Below, piece after piece: positions 17,946 through 28,542 of a DNA stretch of 64,000 nt. The notes beneath the pieces are model-generated. The model saw only the letters and a list, made by a program, of their open reading frames with translations. It was not told the DNA's origin and made no database searches. Source of the stretch: Bacteroidota bacterium (GTDB lineage: Bacteria > Bacteroidota > Ignavibacteria > Ignavibacteriales > Ignavibacteriaceae); contig JAKAGV010000009.1 in NCBI GenBank assembly GCA_021815405.1, positions 124,001-188,000 on the forward strand, read 5' to 3'. The position numbers were made by a program, and so were the translations under genes. The stretch's first letter is position 1, and every line of letters starts with the position of its first letter.

Positions 17946-19103
<1,158 letters not shown>

Positions 19104-19427
19104 TTGGAATATTTATTAGCAATGGCTCCCCCGCCAAACGGCGGCGGCGGTTCAAGTTTAATCAGCACCATAATTATGTTCGGTGCTATCTTTCTAATTT
19201 TTTATTTCATGATTATAAGACCGCAGCAAAAGCGAGCTAAGGAAAGAGAAAAGTTACTTTCCAATATGCAGAAGGGCGATAAGGTTGTTACAAGCGGCGG
19301 CTTGCATGGAACTATAGTTCATATTGAAGAAAAGACCGTAATGCTTCAGGTATCAGACAACGTAAAGCTTAAATATGAGCGCTCTGCGATTGCCACTATT
19401 TTACCTTCCGGCAAAGACGGAAACTGA
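19104..19427 (+). CDS. yajC: Preprotein translocase subunit YajC
   Basis: This 107-residue accessory subunit of the SecDF-YajC complex has a short glycine-rich N-terminus, one membrane helix (about 20-40), the signature IRPQQKRAKE and a cytoplasmic KVVTSGGLHGTI domain. The TTG start directly abuts the tgt stop and is preceded by GGAGG five bases upstream. The ATG six codons later would also give a functional helix but lies further from the ribosome site. secD/secF are not in the window. Confidence 0.95.
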   Translation: MEYLLAMAPPPNGGGGSSLISTIIMFGAIFLIFYFMIIRPQQKRAKEREKLLSNMQKGDKVVTSGGLHGTIVHIEEKTVMLQVSDNVKLKYERSAIATILPSGKDGN

Positions 19428-19506
19428 TTCTTAGTATTTTAAAATAGAATTTATGTAAAAATTATACTTGGAAAGATTTTCAAAAAAATTGCTGAAATTG
19501 GATTGA

Positions 19507-19536
19507 TGGAGTAATGAAATAAATCTTCTTACTCCA
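19507..19536. repeat. TGGAGTAA/TTACTCCA hairpin, copy A
   Basis: An eight-base perfect stem, TGGAGTAA at 19507-19514 and TTACTCCA at 19529-19536, lies between yajC and ribBA. The same arms recur at 20835-20864. It is not followed by a T-run strong enough to call an intrinsic terminator. Confidence 0.5.
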
Positions 19537-19601
19537 CTATTCTATAACTACAAAGTATTTTTACATATTTCTAAAGTTCGAATTTAAAAGGATAGATTAA
19601 A

Positions 19602-20798
19602 ATGTTTTGCTCTGTTGAAGAAGCTGTTGAAGACATTAAGAACGGAAAAGTCATAATTATTGTAGATGACGAAGACCGGGAGAACGAGGGAGATTTTATT
19701 TGTGCAGCCGAATATGTTACCCCTGAAATAGTAAACTTTATGACGAAGTATGGAAGAGGAATGCTTTGCGTTGCCGCAAGCGGCAAAAGGCTTGATGAAT
19801 TGGGATTGCCTCTTATGGTCGATTCTAATTCAGCACTTCACGGCACTCAGTTTACAATTACCATAGATGCAAAGGAAGGAACAACTACCGGCATTTCTGC
19901 CGCCGATAGAGCTCTTACCATAAAAAAAATAATTGATGATTCTACCAAGGTAGAAGACTTTGCCCGACCTGGGCATATCTTCCCGCTCCGCGCTTTCGAT
20001 GAAGGCGTGTTGAGACGTGCCGGTCATACAGAAGCAGCAGTTGACATTTGCAAGCTTGCAAATCTTAAAGCAGCAGGTGTTCTTTGCGAAATTCTTCATG
20101 ACAACGGCGAGATGGCGCGTGTACCTGACCTTGTTAAAATTGCAAAAAGATTCGATTTAAAAATTCTGACAGTCAAAGATTTAATAAAATACAGACTAAA
20201 AAAAGAAAGATTAATTGAAAAAGTTGCTGAAGCAAAACTCCCCACCAAGCATGGTAATTTCAAAGTAAAGCTGTACAAAAGCTTAGTGGATAATAAAGAA
20301 CATCTAGCCATGATTAAGGGGAAAGTAAGCCATGAAAAACCAATCTTAGTTAGGATGCATTCCGAATGCTTAACCGGCGACGTCTTCCATTCACTTAGAT
20401 GCGATTGCCATGACCAGTTGAATACATCACTTGACATGATTTCGAAAGAAGAAACTGGCGTTGTTGTTTATATGCGACAGGAAGGAAGAGGCATCGGATT
20501 AACTAATAAAATCCGGGCGTACAAATTGCAAGACGAAGGTAAAGATACAGTTGAAGCCAATGAAGCACTTGGATTCAAACCTGATTTAAGAGATTACGGA
20601 ATAGGCGCTCAGATACTTCTTGATCTTGGAATAAAAAAAATCCGACTTCTTACAAACAATCCTAAAAAAGTTATTGGTCTTGAGGGATATGGATTGGAAA
20701 TAGTTGAGCGGGTTCCGATTGAAATTCCACCAAATGAGAATAACGAAAAATATTTAAAGACTAAGCGGGATAAACTTGGTCATCTCATACTAAAATAA
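19602..20798 (+). CDS. ribBA: Bifunctional DHBP synthase / GTP cyclohydrolase II RibBA
   Basis: This 398-residue fusion makes the two precursors of riboflavin. Residues 1-200 are 3,4-dihydroxy-2-butanone-4-phosphate synthase with [11 protein letters not shown] and a GHTEAAVD motif. Residues 208-398 are GTP cyclohydrolase II with zinc cysteines C256, C267 and C269 in CLTGDVF/LRCDCHD, and RQEGRGIGL. An AGGA ribosome site precedes the ATG. No FMN riboswitch is evident in the 174-base leader, which instead holds a small hairpin. Other rib genes are not adjacent. Confidence 0.97.
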   Translation: MFCSVEEAVEDIKNGKVIIIVDDEDRENEGDFICAAEYVTPEIVNFMTKYGRGMLCVAASGKRLDELGLPLMVDSNSALHGTQFTITIDAKEGTTTGISAADRALTIKKIIDDSTKVEDFARPGHIFPLRAFDEGVLRRAGHTEAAVDICKLANLKAAGVLCEILHDNGEMARVPDLVKIAKRFDLKILTVKDLIKYRLKKERLIEKVAEAKLPTKHGNFKVKLYKSLVDNKEHLAMIKGKVSHEKPILVRMHSECLTGDVFHSLRCDCHDQLNTSLDMISKEETGVVVYMRQEGRGIGLTNKIRAYKLQDEGKDTVEANEALGFKPDLRDYGIGAQILLDLGIKKIRLLTNNPKKVIGLEGYGLEIVERVPIEIPPNENNEKYLKTKRDKLGHLILK

Positions 20799-20820
20799 CT
20801 CTTCTCAAACTTTATTCTTG

Positions 20821-20887
20821 GAGTATAGGAATAATGGAGTAATTGAGAAACTTTGCTTACTCCACTACTCCACCACTCCTTTATTCC
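20821..20887. repeat. GGAGTA-word palindrome, copy B
   Basis: A TGGAGTAA/TTACTCCA stem (20835-20842, 20857-20864) is extended by outer words GGAGTA, GGAATA and their inverted partners TACTCC, CACTCC, TTATTCC. It lies in the convergent spacer between ribBA and the lipoprotein gene, where it could act as a two-way transcription stop. The same inner arms are found at 19507-19536. Confidence 0.55.
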
Positions 20888-20917
20888 AAAAAGATTTTTA
20901 GTTTAATAATAAAGGCT

Positions 20918-21961
20918 TTACAGTAATTCGAGAATGTTTGAAGTCTTAATTACTTCGTCCTTACTTCCCTTCTGCTTACCTTTAGGGGTCGGCGCTTCCA
21001 TTGTAAAGAAGATGTGAATGTTCGTTTTTAGGTTTGACTTTTGGATACATCCCTTTGTAACATCAAAATAGATTGTACCGCTTGCCGAAGTTTCCGGCTT
21101 CTTAAAATTATAAGTAGCTCCGCGTTCTTCATATTTTGTATTGCCGCTAACTACAGATTTTAATCCTGCATCAACTACAGCTAATGTATCGTTGTTATAT
21201 TTTTCCAGACCAGTAATCTTATAGAGATTTGTATTTTCTAATTTGAAAATCAGGAAAGATGCCGGCGGTTGGACGAAAGTCCATGAAGAATCTTGCCCAA
21301 CGGTATTTGACGGCAGCTCACGGAATATCTGATTTATTAGCGGCTTTAATACTGATTCAACAATATTGCTTCTTAAAGCGTTTTTTTGTTCCGGCGTTGG
21401 CTGATTCGGCAGCTTGCTTAGCTGAAGAAACTTGTCTACAATTCTATCTGCCCTGAATACCTCAAGAACACCGCCGTTTTTACCAACTCGCATACTGAAA
21501 GGATTATTTATCAAAGCTTCATACTGGGAATATTTTTTCAGTTCATTCGTATCTTTAGTTACGCCCGACTGATAAAAAAATCTTTGTCCGTTAGCATCTG
21601 CTGTTAACTTAATAGAAGGAATGGCGCACGAAAATTCCATTACTCCGTCACTATCAACGTTAGTCAAAGTAAGATTAAACAAATAAATTATACTTTGATT
21701 TAAATTTTGAGTAATACTTGTATCAGTTTTTAAGGTTAAATTATCCTCGGTACTCTGAGTCATCCTGTACTGGTAAGTTTTACCTTTTTGAAATTTATAC
21801 TGAAGATTAAATTGTTGATTTGCATTTGCAACTGGTACAGCTTTAATTGACGAAGTATCTGTGATCATTTTTGCTGAAAGATCTTCCGGTTTTTCAGCAG
21901 ATTTTTTCCCGCAGCCAAAGAATAAAATTCCTATGAGTACGGCAGCTAATATTTTTTTCAT
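20918..21961 (-). CDS. Lipoprotein, resembles DUF6263-type proteins
   Basis: The 347-residue protein has a lipoprotein signal peptide with lipobox-like LFFGCG, the cysteine being residue 17, so it should be anchored in the envelope. The mature part begins FNLQYKFQKGKTYQYRM and continues as a beta-rich domain with statements of quantity and repair typical of DUF6263-like proteins; no catalytic motif is visible. The ATG follows AAGGAAAT. It is encoded upstream of nothing obvious in function and converges with ribBA. Function unknown. Confidence 0.75.
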   Translation of the reverse strand: MKKILAAVLIGILFFGCGKKSAEKPEDLSAKMITDTSSIKAVPVANANQQFNLQYKFQKGKTYQYRMTQSTEDNLTLKTDTSITQNLNQSIIYLFNLTLTNVDSDGVMEFSCAIPSIKLTADANGQRFFYQSGVTKDTNELKKYSQYEALINNPFSMRVGKNGGVLEVFRADRIVDKFLQLSKLPNQPTPEQKNALRSNIVESVLKPLINQIFRELPSNTVGQDSSWTFVQPPASFLIFKLENTNLYKITGLEKYNNDTLAVVDAGLKSVVSGNTKYEERGATYNFKKPETSASGTIYFDVTKGCIQKSNLKTNIHIFFTMEAPTPKGKQKGSKDEVIKTSNILELL

Positions 21962-21979
21962 TAATATTTCCTTTATTTC

Positions 21980-22411
21980 TTAAAGACCGGAATTTTCCAG
22001 TAATTCTTTTCTTGAGAAGAAATGAGCGATTTCAATTGCAGCATTTTCATCAGAGTCTGAGCCATGGACTACATTTTCTGCTTTACTTGCAGCATAAAGT
22101 TTCCTTATAGTTCCTTCTGCTGCTTCAGCAGGATCGGTAGCACCAATAAGATTTCTGAAATCAGCAACTGCATTTTCTTTTTCCAATGCTATCGGCACAC
22201 ATGGACCAGAAGTCATATAATCAATTAAATCATTGAAGAATGCTCTTTCCTTGTGCACTTCGTAAAAACCGCCGGCAGAGTCTTTTGTTAATCTAACCAT
22301 CTTCATCGCCTTAATTTTGAAACCGGCTTCCGTTATCTTTGTTATAATTTGTCCTATTAAATTTTTTTTAACACCATCTGGTTTAATAATGGCTAATGTT
22401 CTGTTGTTCAA
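21980..22411 (-). CDS. ndk: Nucleoside diphosphate kinase
   Basis: This enzyme transfers the gamma phosphate between nucleoside triphosphates and diphosphates. The 143-residue length, the [10 protein letters not shown] opening and the active-site NVVHGSDS with catalytic H116 are all typical. The start is TTG, preceded by AGGAG six bases upstream. The stop lies 18 bases from the lipoprotein start downstream, so both could be on one transcript. Confidence 0.97.
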   Translation of the reverse strand: MNNRTLAIIKPDGVKKNLIGQIITKITEAGFKIKAMKMVRLTKDSAGGFYEVHKERAFFNDLIDYMTSGPCVPIALEKENAVADFRNLIGATDPAEAAEGTIRKLYAASKAENVVHGSDSDENAAIEIAHFFSRKELLENSGL

Positions 22412-22453
22412 ATGTTTCTCCTATAATGAAGTAATGTTATTGTCTTAATTTTG

Positions 22454-22544
22454 TTCTTAATCGTAATCTTTCAGCCAGAGACTGATCCGCCTCCGGTGGA
22501 AATCGGATTTAAAATCCGAGTATAAGTAAGATTACGATTAAGAA
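22454..22544. repeat. Palindromic element with perfect 17-bp arms
   Basis: TTCTTAATCGTAATCTT at 22454-22470 is the exact reverse complement of 22528-22544. Inside lie a second palindrome CGGATTTAAAATCCG and a CCGCCTCCGGTGG stretch. It occupies the spacer between ndk and sucD. The nested structure suggests a mobile or repetitive palindrome rather than a simple terminator. Confidence 0.7.
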
Positions 22545-22567
22545 AAAATGCTAAGTAGTTAAGTAAT

Positions 22568-23548
22568 TTAATTTTTCTTTTTGCTTAAAGTACTTTTTGA
22601 TTTAATTGTACTCTTTTTCTTCAAAGCTTTTACAGCTTTCTTCGCCGGCTTTCTTATCGCGGCAGCTTTTGTCTTTAACGCTTCAATCGCCTTCAGCATT
22701 GTTGAACCGATTTCAGCTGGACTTTCCGCAACTTTAATTCCGGCTTTCCTCATGGCTTCCATCTTTTCAGCAGCAGTACCTTTTCCTCCGGAGATTATTG
22801 CACCTGCATGTCCCATTCTTCGTCCAGGAGGTGCTGTTCTTCCGGCTATAAATCCTACAACAGGTTTGTTCCCATACTTCTTTATGTATGCAGCAGCTTC
22901 TTCTTCTGCTGTACCGCCGATCTCACCAATCATTACGATTCCTTCGGTATCCGGATCTTCATTAAATAATTTTATAATATCTAAGAACTTTGAACCGATT
23001 ACCGGATCGCCGCCGATTCCAACACAAGTTGATTGACCAAGTTTAACATCAGTCAATTGCTTTACTGCTTCATAAGTCAATGTACCGCTGCGGGATACAA
23101 CGCCTATCTTTCCTTGCTTATGGATAAATCCCGGCATTATTCCAATCTTTGCTTTACCCGGAGAAATTACACCCGGACAGTTCGGACCAATCAAAACTAC
23201 ATCTTTATTCTTTATTGAATTATAAACCCTAACCATATCTGCAGCAGGTATTCCTTCAGTTATACAAATTATAACTTTAATACCTGCATTTGCAGATTCT
23301 AAGATTGCATCTGCCGCAGCTACCGGAGGTACAAAAATTACCGATGTATTAGCTTTCTGAATTTTTACCGCTTCTTCAACAGTGTTGTAAACCGGTACTG
23401 TTAAAAATTCTGTTCCGCCTTTACCGGGAGTAACTCCCGCAACTACTTTGGTTCCGTATTCAATCATTTGTTGTGTATGAAAGGAACCTTCGCCGCCTGT
23501 AATACCTTGAACTACGAGGCGCGTTTTTTTGTCAACTAAAATACTCAT
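22568..23548 (-). CDS. sucD: Succinyl-CoA synthetase alpha subunit with basic tail
   Basis: SucD carries the phosphohistidine of the TCA-cycle ligase. The Rossmann CoA-binding domain begins [19 protein letters not shown] marks the ligase domain, and the phosphorylated histidine is H247 in RMGHAGAII. Family proteins are usually about 290 residues; this one has 326. The extra 35 or so residues after LKAIEA are alanine- then lysine-rich ([10 protein letters not shown] and [11 protein letters not shown]), like histone-H1-type tails. sucC is not adjacent. A TATCTTTG promoter box lies 39 bases upstream. Confidence 0.96.
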   Translation of the reverse strand: MSILVDKKTRLVVQGITGGEGSFHTQQMIEYGTKVVAGVTPGKGGTEFLTVPVYNTVEEAVKIQKANTSVIFVPPVAAADAILESANAGIKVIICITEGIPAADMVRVYNSIKNKDVVLIGPNCPGVISPGKAKIGIMPGFIHKQGKIGVVSRSGTLTYEAVKQLTDVKLGQSTCVGIGGDPVIGSKFLDIIKLFNEDPDTEGIVMIGEIGGTAEEEAAAYIKKYGNKPVVGFIAGRTAPPGRRMGHAGAIISGGKGTAAEKMEAMRKAGIKVAESPAEIGSTMLKAIEALKTKAAAIRKPAKKAVKALKKKSTIKSKSTLSKKKN

Positions 23549-23586
23549 TTAAAGATATTCCCAAATGTTTCGATAAATTTATCGTG

Positions 23587-23594
23587 CAAAGATA
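23587..23594 (-). promoter_or_regulatory. Bacteroidota-type -7 box for sucD
   Basis: On the minus strand this reads TATCTTTG followed by C, the same octamer as the fabF box, 39 bases before the sucD ATG. No convincing -33 box. Confidence 0.45.
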
Positions 23595-23628
23595 AGAAAA
23601 TTAGACAGCATTTATAAAAAAATTTGCT

Positions 23629-23660
23629 TTTGTAACACAATATTTTTACGATTATTTTTG
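23629..23660 (+). promoter_or_regulatory. Bacteroidota-type promoter for the APC permease
   Basis: TTTG at 23629-23632 and TATTTTTG at 23653-23660 are separated by 20 bases, matching the TTTG-N19/20-TAnnTTTG consensus. A 120-base leader would follow before the permease ATG at 23788. I looked for a c-di-AMP riboswitch in that leader and saw none. Confidence 0.55.
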
Positions 23661-23787
23661 TACCCGATGATTTTACAAAGAATAAATAAAATACTTATCT
23701 CTATTAATTCCTGGATCATTTCTGGAATCCTTGATCTCATTTCCGTCATCTCCAGAGCTATCTAAATAATAACAATCAACTTTACGA

Positions 23788-25776
23788 ATGGAAAACTCTT
23801 CTAACTTAAAAAAGATAAAATCAATTATTATCGGCGGCGCGAGAGATCCGCACGACCAGAAAATATTTCATAAGCTATCATTAATTGCCTTCTTAGCCTG
23901 GGTTGGTCTTGGCTCGGACGGACTTTCATCATCATGCTATGGACCTGCAGAAGCTTTCAAGGCTCTTGCCGGTCATCCTTATCTTGGAATCTTCGTTGCT
24001 ATTGGAACTGCTATTACAATTTTCATAATTGCCGCAAGTTACTCCCATATCATTGAACTTTTTCCATCCGGCGGCGGCGGTTATTTAGTTGCAAGTAAAC
24101 TGCTATCGCCAAATGTCGGTATGGTTTCAGGCTGTGCATTGTTAATTGACTACGTCTTAACTATAACAATTTCTATTGCAAGCGGTGCAGATGCAATCTT
24201 CAGTTTTCTTCCAGCAAACTTGTATAATTATAAACTTGAATTCGCAATCTTTGGCGTCATAGTACTGTTACTTTTAAATTTAAGAGGAATAAAAGAAGCA
24301 GTAATTCCATTAGTACCTGTATTTTTACTTTTTGTTTTCACTCACCTGTTCGCAATTGGATATGCAATTATTACTCATGCACTTAGGTTTCATGAAGTAT
24401 ATAATGCAACAGGACATGAATTGAATAGATCATTTAGTACGCTCGGCTTGTTCGGAGTGCTGTTCCTTGTTATGAGAGCATACAGTATGGGCGCGGGAAC
24501 TTTTACAGGAATCGAAGCAGTAAGTAATGGTCTTCCTATTTTAAGGGAACCAAGAGTTTCTACTGCAAAAAGAACCATGAATTATATGGCGTTCTCTCTT
24601 TCAATTACTGTTATAGGATTGATGATTGCATATCTACTTTTCGGTGTTAAAGATCAGCCAGGCAAAACACTTAATGCTATCTTGTTTCAAAATATGTCTG
24701 CTCATTGGAACGGACATATTGGATTTATTTTCGTGTTAGTTACTCTTCTATCGGAAGCTATTCTTTTATTTATCGCCGCTCAAACAGGATTTCTCGATGG
24801 TCCTAGAGTACTGGCAAATATGGCTCTCGATAGATGGTTCCCGACAAGATTTGCAATGCTGAGCGACAGGCTGGTTACTCAAAATGGAATCTTGATGATG
24901 GGCGGAGCTTCTTTTATCCTTATGCTTTTATCCAGAGGCTCGGTCGATTTTCTAATTGTCTTATATTCAATAAATGTTTTTATTACTTTTTCTCTTTCAC
25001 AGCTTGGAATGGTTAAACATTGGTGGCTGGTTAGAAAAACAGAAAAAGGATGGCTAAAAAAATTATTAATAAACGGTGTTGGATTATGTTTAACATCTTT
25101 TATTTTGATATCGGTTCTCATTATTAAATTCGGGGAAGGCGGCTGGATTACTCTGGTTATTACCGCAAGTCTGGTAGTGCTTACTTTAATAATCAAGAAA
25201 CATTACCGTATAGCAGCAGATCTACTTAGAAGACTTGATACAATAGTTGATTCTGTTGAAGCATCTATCTATAATATCCAGAATGAACAGGATACACCGG
25301 TCGAACCTCAGTTCGATCCGAAAGGAAAGACAGCAGCAATTTTAGTGAATGGATTTAACGGATTAGGCTTGCATACCTTGCTTAGCATTTTCAGATTATT
25401 CGGCGGCACTTATAAAAATTTTGTCTTTGTTCAGGCAGGCTCTGTTGACGCGGGAAATTTCAAAGGTGCAGATGAAATTGAAAACCTGACTAATCACATC
25501 AGCAATGAAGCAAATCGTTATGTAAATTATATTAAAGAGCATGGCTACTATGCAGAGGCTTTTACCTCAGTAGGTACCGATATAGTGGAAGAAATTAACA
25601 GCCAGGTTCCGGCAATTACAAAAAAATTCCATAACGTAGTTTTCTTTGGCGGTCAGCTTGTTTTCCCAGAAGAATCTTTTATGACTCGCTGGCTTCACAA
25701 TTATATTGTGTTTGCCGTGCAAAGAAAATTTTACCGACAGGGAATTCCGTTTGTCATTCTGCCGATTAGAGTTTAA
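23788..25776 (+). CDS. APC-superfamily permease, KimA-like potassium/amino acid transporter
   Basis: The 662-residue protein has about twelve membrane segments between residues 30 and 470 and a soluble C-terminal domain of about 190 residues. The start of the transport core, LAWVGLGSDGLSSSCYGPAE, and the unwound-helix motif PSGGGGYLVA match the APC family. The presence of a long cytoplasmic tail resembles KimA (YdaO) high-affinity potassium importers and related KUP-like proteins. Substrate is not certain; potassium is the leading guess. It diverges from sucD and precedes tRNA-Ala. Confidence 0.88.
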   Translation: MENSSNLKKIKSIIIGGARDPHDQKIFHKLSLIAFLAWVGLGSDGLSSSCYGPAEAFKALAGHPYLGIFVAIGTAITIFIIAASYSHIIELFPSGGGGYLVASKLLSPNVGMVSGCALLIDYVLTITISIASGADAIFSFLPANLYNYKLEFAIFGVIVLLLLNLRGIKEAVIPLVPVFLLFVFTHLFAIGYAIITHALRFHEVYNATGHELNRSFSTLGLFGVLFLVMRAYSMGAGTFTGIEAVSNGLPILREPRVSTAKRTMNYMAFSLSITVIGLMIAYLLFGVKDQPGKTLNAILFQNMSAHWNGHIGFIFVLVTLLSEAILLFIAAQTGFLDGPRVLANMALDRWFPTRFAMLSDRLVTQNGILMMGGASFILMLLSRGSVDFLIVLYSINVFITFSLSQLGMVKHWWLVRKTEKGWLKKLLINGVGLCLTSFILISVLIIKFGEGGWITLVITASLVVLTLIIKKHYRIAADLLRRLDTIVDSVEASIYNIQNEQDTPVEPQFDPKGKTAAILVNGFNGLGLHTLLSIFRLFGGTYKNFVFVQAGSVDAGNFKGADEIENLTNHISNEANRYVNYIKEHGYYAEAFTSVGTDIVEEINSQVPAITKKFHNVVFFGGQLVFPEESFMTRWLHNYIVFAVQRKFYRQGIPFVILPIRV

Positions 25777-25852
25777 TTGAAAATAAGATTCGGAATCTTT
25801 AAGTTTACATCATCTAATTATAAATTGTTATTTGTTAATTGAAAATTCTATT

Positions 25853-25928
25853 GGGGCTATAGCTCAGCTGGGAGAGCGCTTCGTTCGCAACGAAGAGGTC
25901 AGGAGTTCGATCCTCCTTAGCTCCACCA
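25853..25928 (+). tRNA. tRNA-Ala (anticodon CGC)
   Basis: A full cloverleaf is visible. The acceptor GGGGCTA pairs with TAGCTCC (one G-U pair). The anticodon stem CTTCG/CGAAG holds the loop TTCGCAA with anticodon CGC, reading GCG alanine codons. The T arm AGGAG-TTCGATC-CTCCT follows. The discriminator A (25925) is followed by an encoded CCA at 25926-25928. Confidence 0.97.
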
Positions 25929-26058
25929 GGCTTCGTTTAAGTGAAGCAAAAAACAAAGCCTGCAGCGGCGTAACGAAGTGAAGCCGTGAATAATTATCTT
26001 ATTTCCTACTGCTCAAAACTAAGCACCTTTAAATCAAGCGTTTTTTGTTTTTTAAACC

Positions 26059-26140
26059 ACTGTGTTCTCTGCGCCTTCTCTGTTTGCTCTGCGGTTAATT
26101 TACCGCTGAGTAAAAGGAGAATGCACAGAGTTAACAGAGA
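26059..26140. repeat. Imperfect 80-bp palindrome
   Basis: The left half CTGTGTTCTCTGCGCCTTCT and onward is matched at roughly three quarters of positions by the reverse complement of the right half, around a GCGGT-TAAT-TACCGC centre. It lies just beyond the stop codon of the papain-like protease, between it and tRNA-Ala. It could end the protease transcript but looks more like a member of a dispersed palindrome family. Confidence 0.55.
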
Positions 26141-26143
26141 TTT

Positions 26144-28507
26144 TTATTTGAGCAGTATCATCTTCCCAACCTTTGTAAACTCTTTATTTGAAACTTTCGA
26201 GCGTGCATCTATACTGTAAAAGTAAATGCCGCTGGAAAGATTATCCGCATTAAAAGTTTGGTTGTAAGTGCCCGCGCTTTTTATTCCGCTTTCCAAAACC
26301 TTTACTTCTCTGCCAAGCATGTCGTAAACTTTTAATGTTATGTAAGACTCTTCTGGAAGTTGATATGATATTGTTGTTGAAGGATTGAAGGGATTCGGAT
26401 AATTCTGATATAGTGCATATGAGATTGGATATTTGATAGATGCTATTTGCAGCTTTTCAATAGCCGAATTTGAAATTATTATACTTTGCCCATCCTCCAC
26501 TACTGCATTGATTATTTTTCCATTTATTCTGTCGCTCACCTTTAAATCTCCTCCTTCAACTTTCAAGGTTATAGGATATTCAGCGGAGTAAACCGACAAT
26601 GTTTTTACACCGCTATTTATTTCTTCCGTCAGTTGATTGCTATCCCATCGTACATCAAACACACCATCAGGCGGCAAAGGCGGTAAAGCAAAATTGTCAA
26701 AGTTTATCGGTTCAGCGGCTCCATAAACAATTCTTCTATCTCCTTTACTATCGGTTACAATTATTTTAATCCATTTAGGATTAATTTCTCCTCCCAAAAC
26801 AATTTTATTATTATTTTTTGCAAGCGCATTTTCTATATTAATAACACCGTCTTGACTTGCTCTTACCCAATAACTCTTACCGGCTTCCATTATGCCGATT
26901 ACCTCGTACTTATTATTATATCCATAGAAAGGCGAGTTTATTATGCCCCATGGTGTTGTCGTTGCCTGACTTATATTAACATTCTTTTCATAACCGCTAA
27001 TCAAGTTCCAGCCGGCTGTTATTGGTATTGAAGTACTGTTTACAATTCTTCCGGTTATGCTTACCGTATCAGTATTAGGATATCTTACCCAATATCCTTT
27101 TCCATTTTCCAGGCTCGTTACTACATTGTATTTATTGGTGTAATTATACATCGGTGAATTAGCACCGGTAAAAAGTAAACTTGAAGACATACTATCGGCA
27201 ATTACCGGAATAGATACAAGATTCCATCCCTGCAGCAGAGCTATAGTTGAAGTCGCAATATTACTTTCATGTGAAATCTTGAAATTCAGATTTGTAAAGA
27301 CACTTTGGTTATTATCCGGAATTACCTTTGGCGTTTCCGCTGAGGTTGAGGTATAACCTACCCTTAAATCAGTAACCGAGAAATTATTGACTGTCCCCTG
27401 AACAGTACTTTGTGTTTTTAAAAAAATATTATTAGTCTTTACAGTATCCAGATAAGTTAAACCGTCAGAAATATCAAAATCGATTTTACTATCCGGGAAA
27501 GCTCTTGGGGGAAGCCAAGGCATTGTATTCTCATAGAAATTAAAAAAATCTTTAGAATATAACGGCGCAGTATTTGTCCCGATTCCAATATTTAGATTTA
27601 GCAAATTCATATTTGAATGACTAATTTGCACCGAAGCGATAATAGACGGCTTGTAATTAATTTTGTCTGTTGTATAACAAACAATCCTTTGTGAAATAGA
27701 GGAATCCATAACAGCTTTATACGACATCCAGCAAAATCCGTTATCACCCCAATTAGTTCCCCATTGATTAACTAATTTAAAAGCTCCTGTACCATCATCG
27801 GTAACTTTATTGTCATCATATCCAACTAAAGTCAATGCATGTCCGCCTCTATTGTTTCCCATTGTATCTTTAACGCAATAAGTATTGTTATAATTTTTGA
27901 TGTTATCAAAATTGCCTCTAATAATAATACCGAGTACGGCTACATTTCCTTCTGCTAAGAGTTGTTTTACTTGGTTAATTCCATTGATATCATTTGTTTG
28001 AATATAGAACGCAGAGTCTGCCCTATAGTTTATTGCATCACGATAAACTGATTCATTCGGGAATAAAGTATAATCGCTCTGATAAGGAAATTCAGCAATT
28101 GTAGCGCACCCGTTGTCTAGAAGCAACTTCATTGCATCCGAAAAAAACGCCCCGCCGTCTACGCCGCCGTCTATATTATTATAAATAAATGATGGACTAA
28201 AGATATGATTAGGGTCTGTAACGCTCCAGCCATGTTCCTGCCATTCCTGATAAGTTTTATAGTAGTAGCCGAAAGCCCATGCAACGCAGCTGCCTTGATT
28301 TCCTTGGTTTCCAACCGGAGGCAAATGTGCTGAGTTATCAACACTAACGGCTATTTTTCTAAGAACCGGTTGAGGCATCGCTTTTTTTATCCATGATATT
28401 TTAGAAATATCCTGGTAAAGCAACCCTGTCTTATTTAATTGCTGACCTGAAATCTGAAAACTAAGACTATAAATAAATATTAGAATAGTTAGTAAACTTT
28501 TTTTCAT
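26144..28507 (-). CDS. Secreted papain-family cysteine protease with T9SS sorting domain
   Basis: The 787-residue protein has a signal peptide (about 1-21) and a C1A peptidase domain (about 50-270) with oxyanion Q71, nucleophile C74 in GNQGSCVAWAFG, H223 in GGHALTLVGYDD and N247 in VNQWGTNWG. A beta-rich middle holds two copies of a module reading GWNL(V/I)S and then GK(G/S)YWVR (about 420-560). The last 90 residues are a type A sorting domain with NYPNPFNPSTT and SGIYFYSI. It should cross the outer membrane by T9SS and be surface-attached or released as an extracellular protease. The ATG follows AAAGGT. The propeller gene lies upstream, 89 bases away, on the same strand. Confidence 0.93.
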   Translation of the reverse strand: MKKSLLTILIFIYSLSFQISGQQLNKTGLLYQDISKISWIKKAMPQPVLRKIAVSVDNSAHLPPVGNQGNQGSCVAWAFGYYYKTYQEWQEHGWSVTDPNHIFSPSFIYNNIDGGVDGGAFFSDAMKLLLDNGCATIAEFPYQSDYTLFPNESVYRDAINYRADSAFYIQTNDINGINQVKQLLAEGNVAVLGIIIRGNFDNIKNYNNTYCVKDTMGNNRGGHALTLVGYDDNKVTDDGTGAFKLVNQWGTNWGDNGFCWMSYKAVMDSSISQRIVCYTTDKINYKPSIIASVQISHSNMNLLNLNIGIGTNTAPLYSKDFFNFYENTMPWLPPRAFPDSKIDFDISDGLTYLDTVKTNNIFLKTQSTVQGTVNNFSVTDLRVGYTSTSAETPKVIPDNNQSVFTNLNFKISHESNIATSTIALLQGWNLVSIPVIADSMSSSLLFTGANSPMYNYTNKYNVVTSLENGKGYWVRYPNTDTVSITGRIVNSTSIPITAGWNLISGYEKNVNISQATTTPWGIINSPFYGYNNKYEVIGIMEAGKSYWVRASQDGVINIENALAKNNNKIVLGGEINPKWIKIIVTDSKGDRRIVYGAAEPINFDNFALPPLPPDGVFDVRWDSNQLTEEINSGVKTLSVYSAEYPITLKVEGGDLKVSDRINGKIINAVVEDGQSIIISNSAIEKLQIASIKYPISYALYQNYPNPFNPSTTISYQLPEESYITLKVYDMLGREVKVLESGIKSAGTYNQTFNADNLSSGIYFYSIDARSKVSNKEFTKVGKMILLK

Positions 28508-28542
28508 AAAATACCTTTGTATAAATTAACTGATCGTTGTTT

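Noticed and set aside
19428-19601. FMN riboswitch before ribBA
   Set aside because: Only a short AT-rich spacer with one eight-base hairpin is present.
22581-23036. 151-residue plus-strand frame opposite sucD
   Set aside because: It mirrors conserved SucD codons and has no ribosome site or domain pattern.
23661-23787. c-di-AMP (ydaO-type) riboswitch in the permease leader
   Set aside because: The leader of a KimA-like gene invites this, but I could not find the conserved stems or GC-rich cores.
26101-26143. Terminator for the protease gene
   Set aside because: The palindrome is long and mismatched and lacks a T-run on the minus strand, so I call it a repeat.
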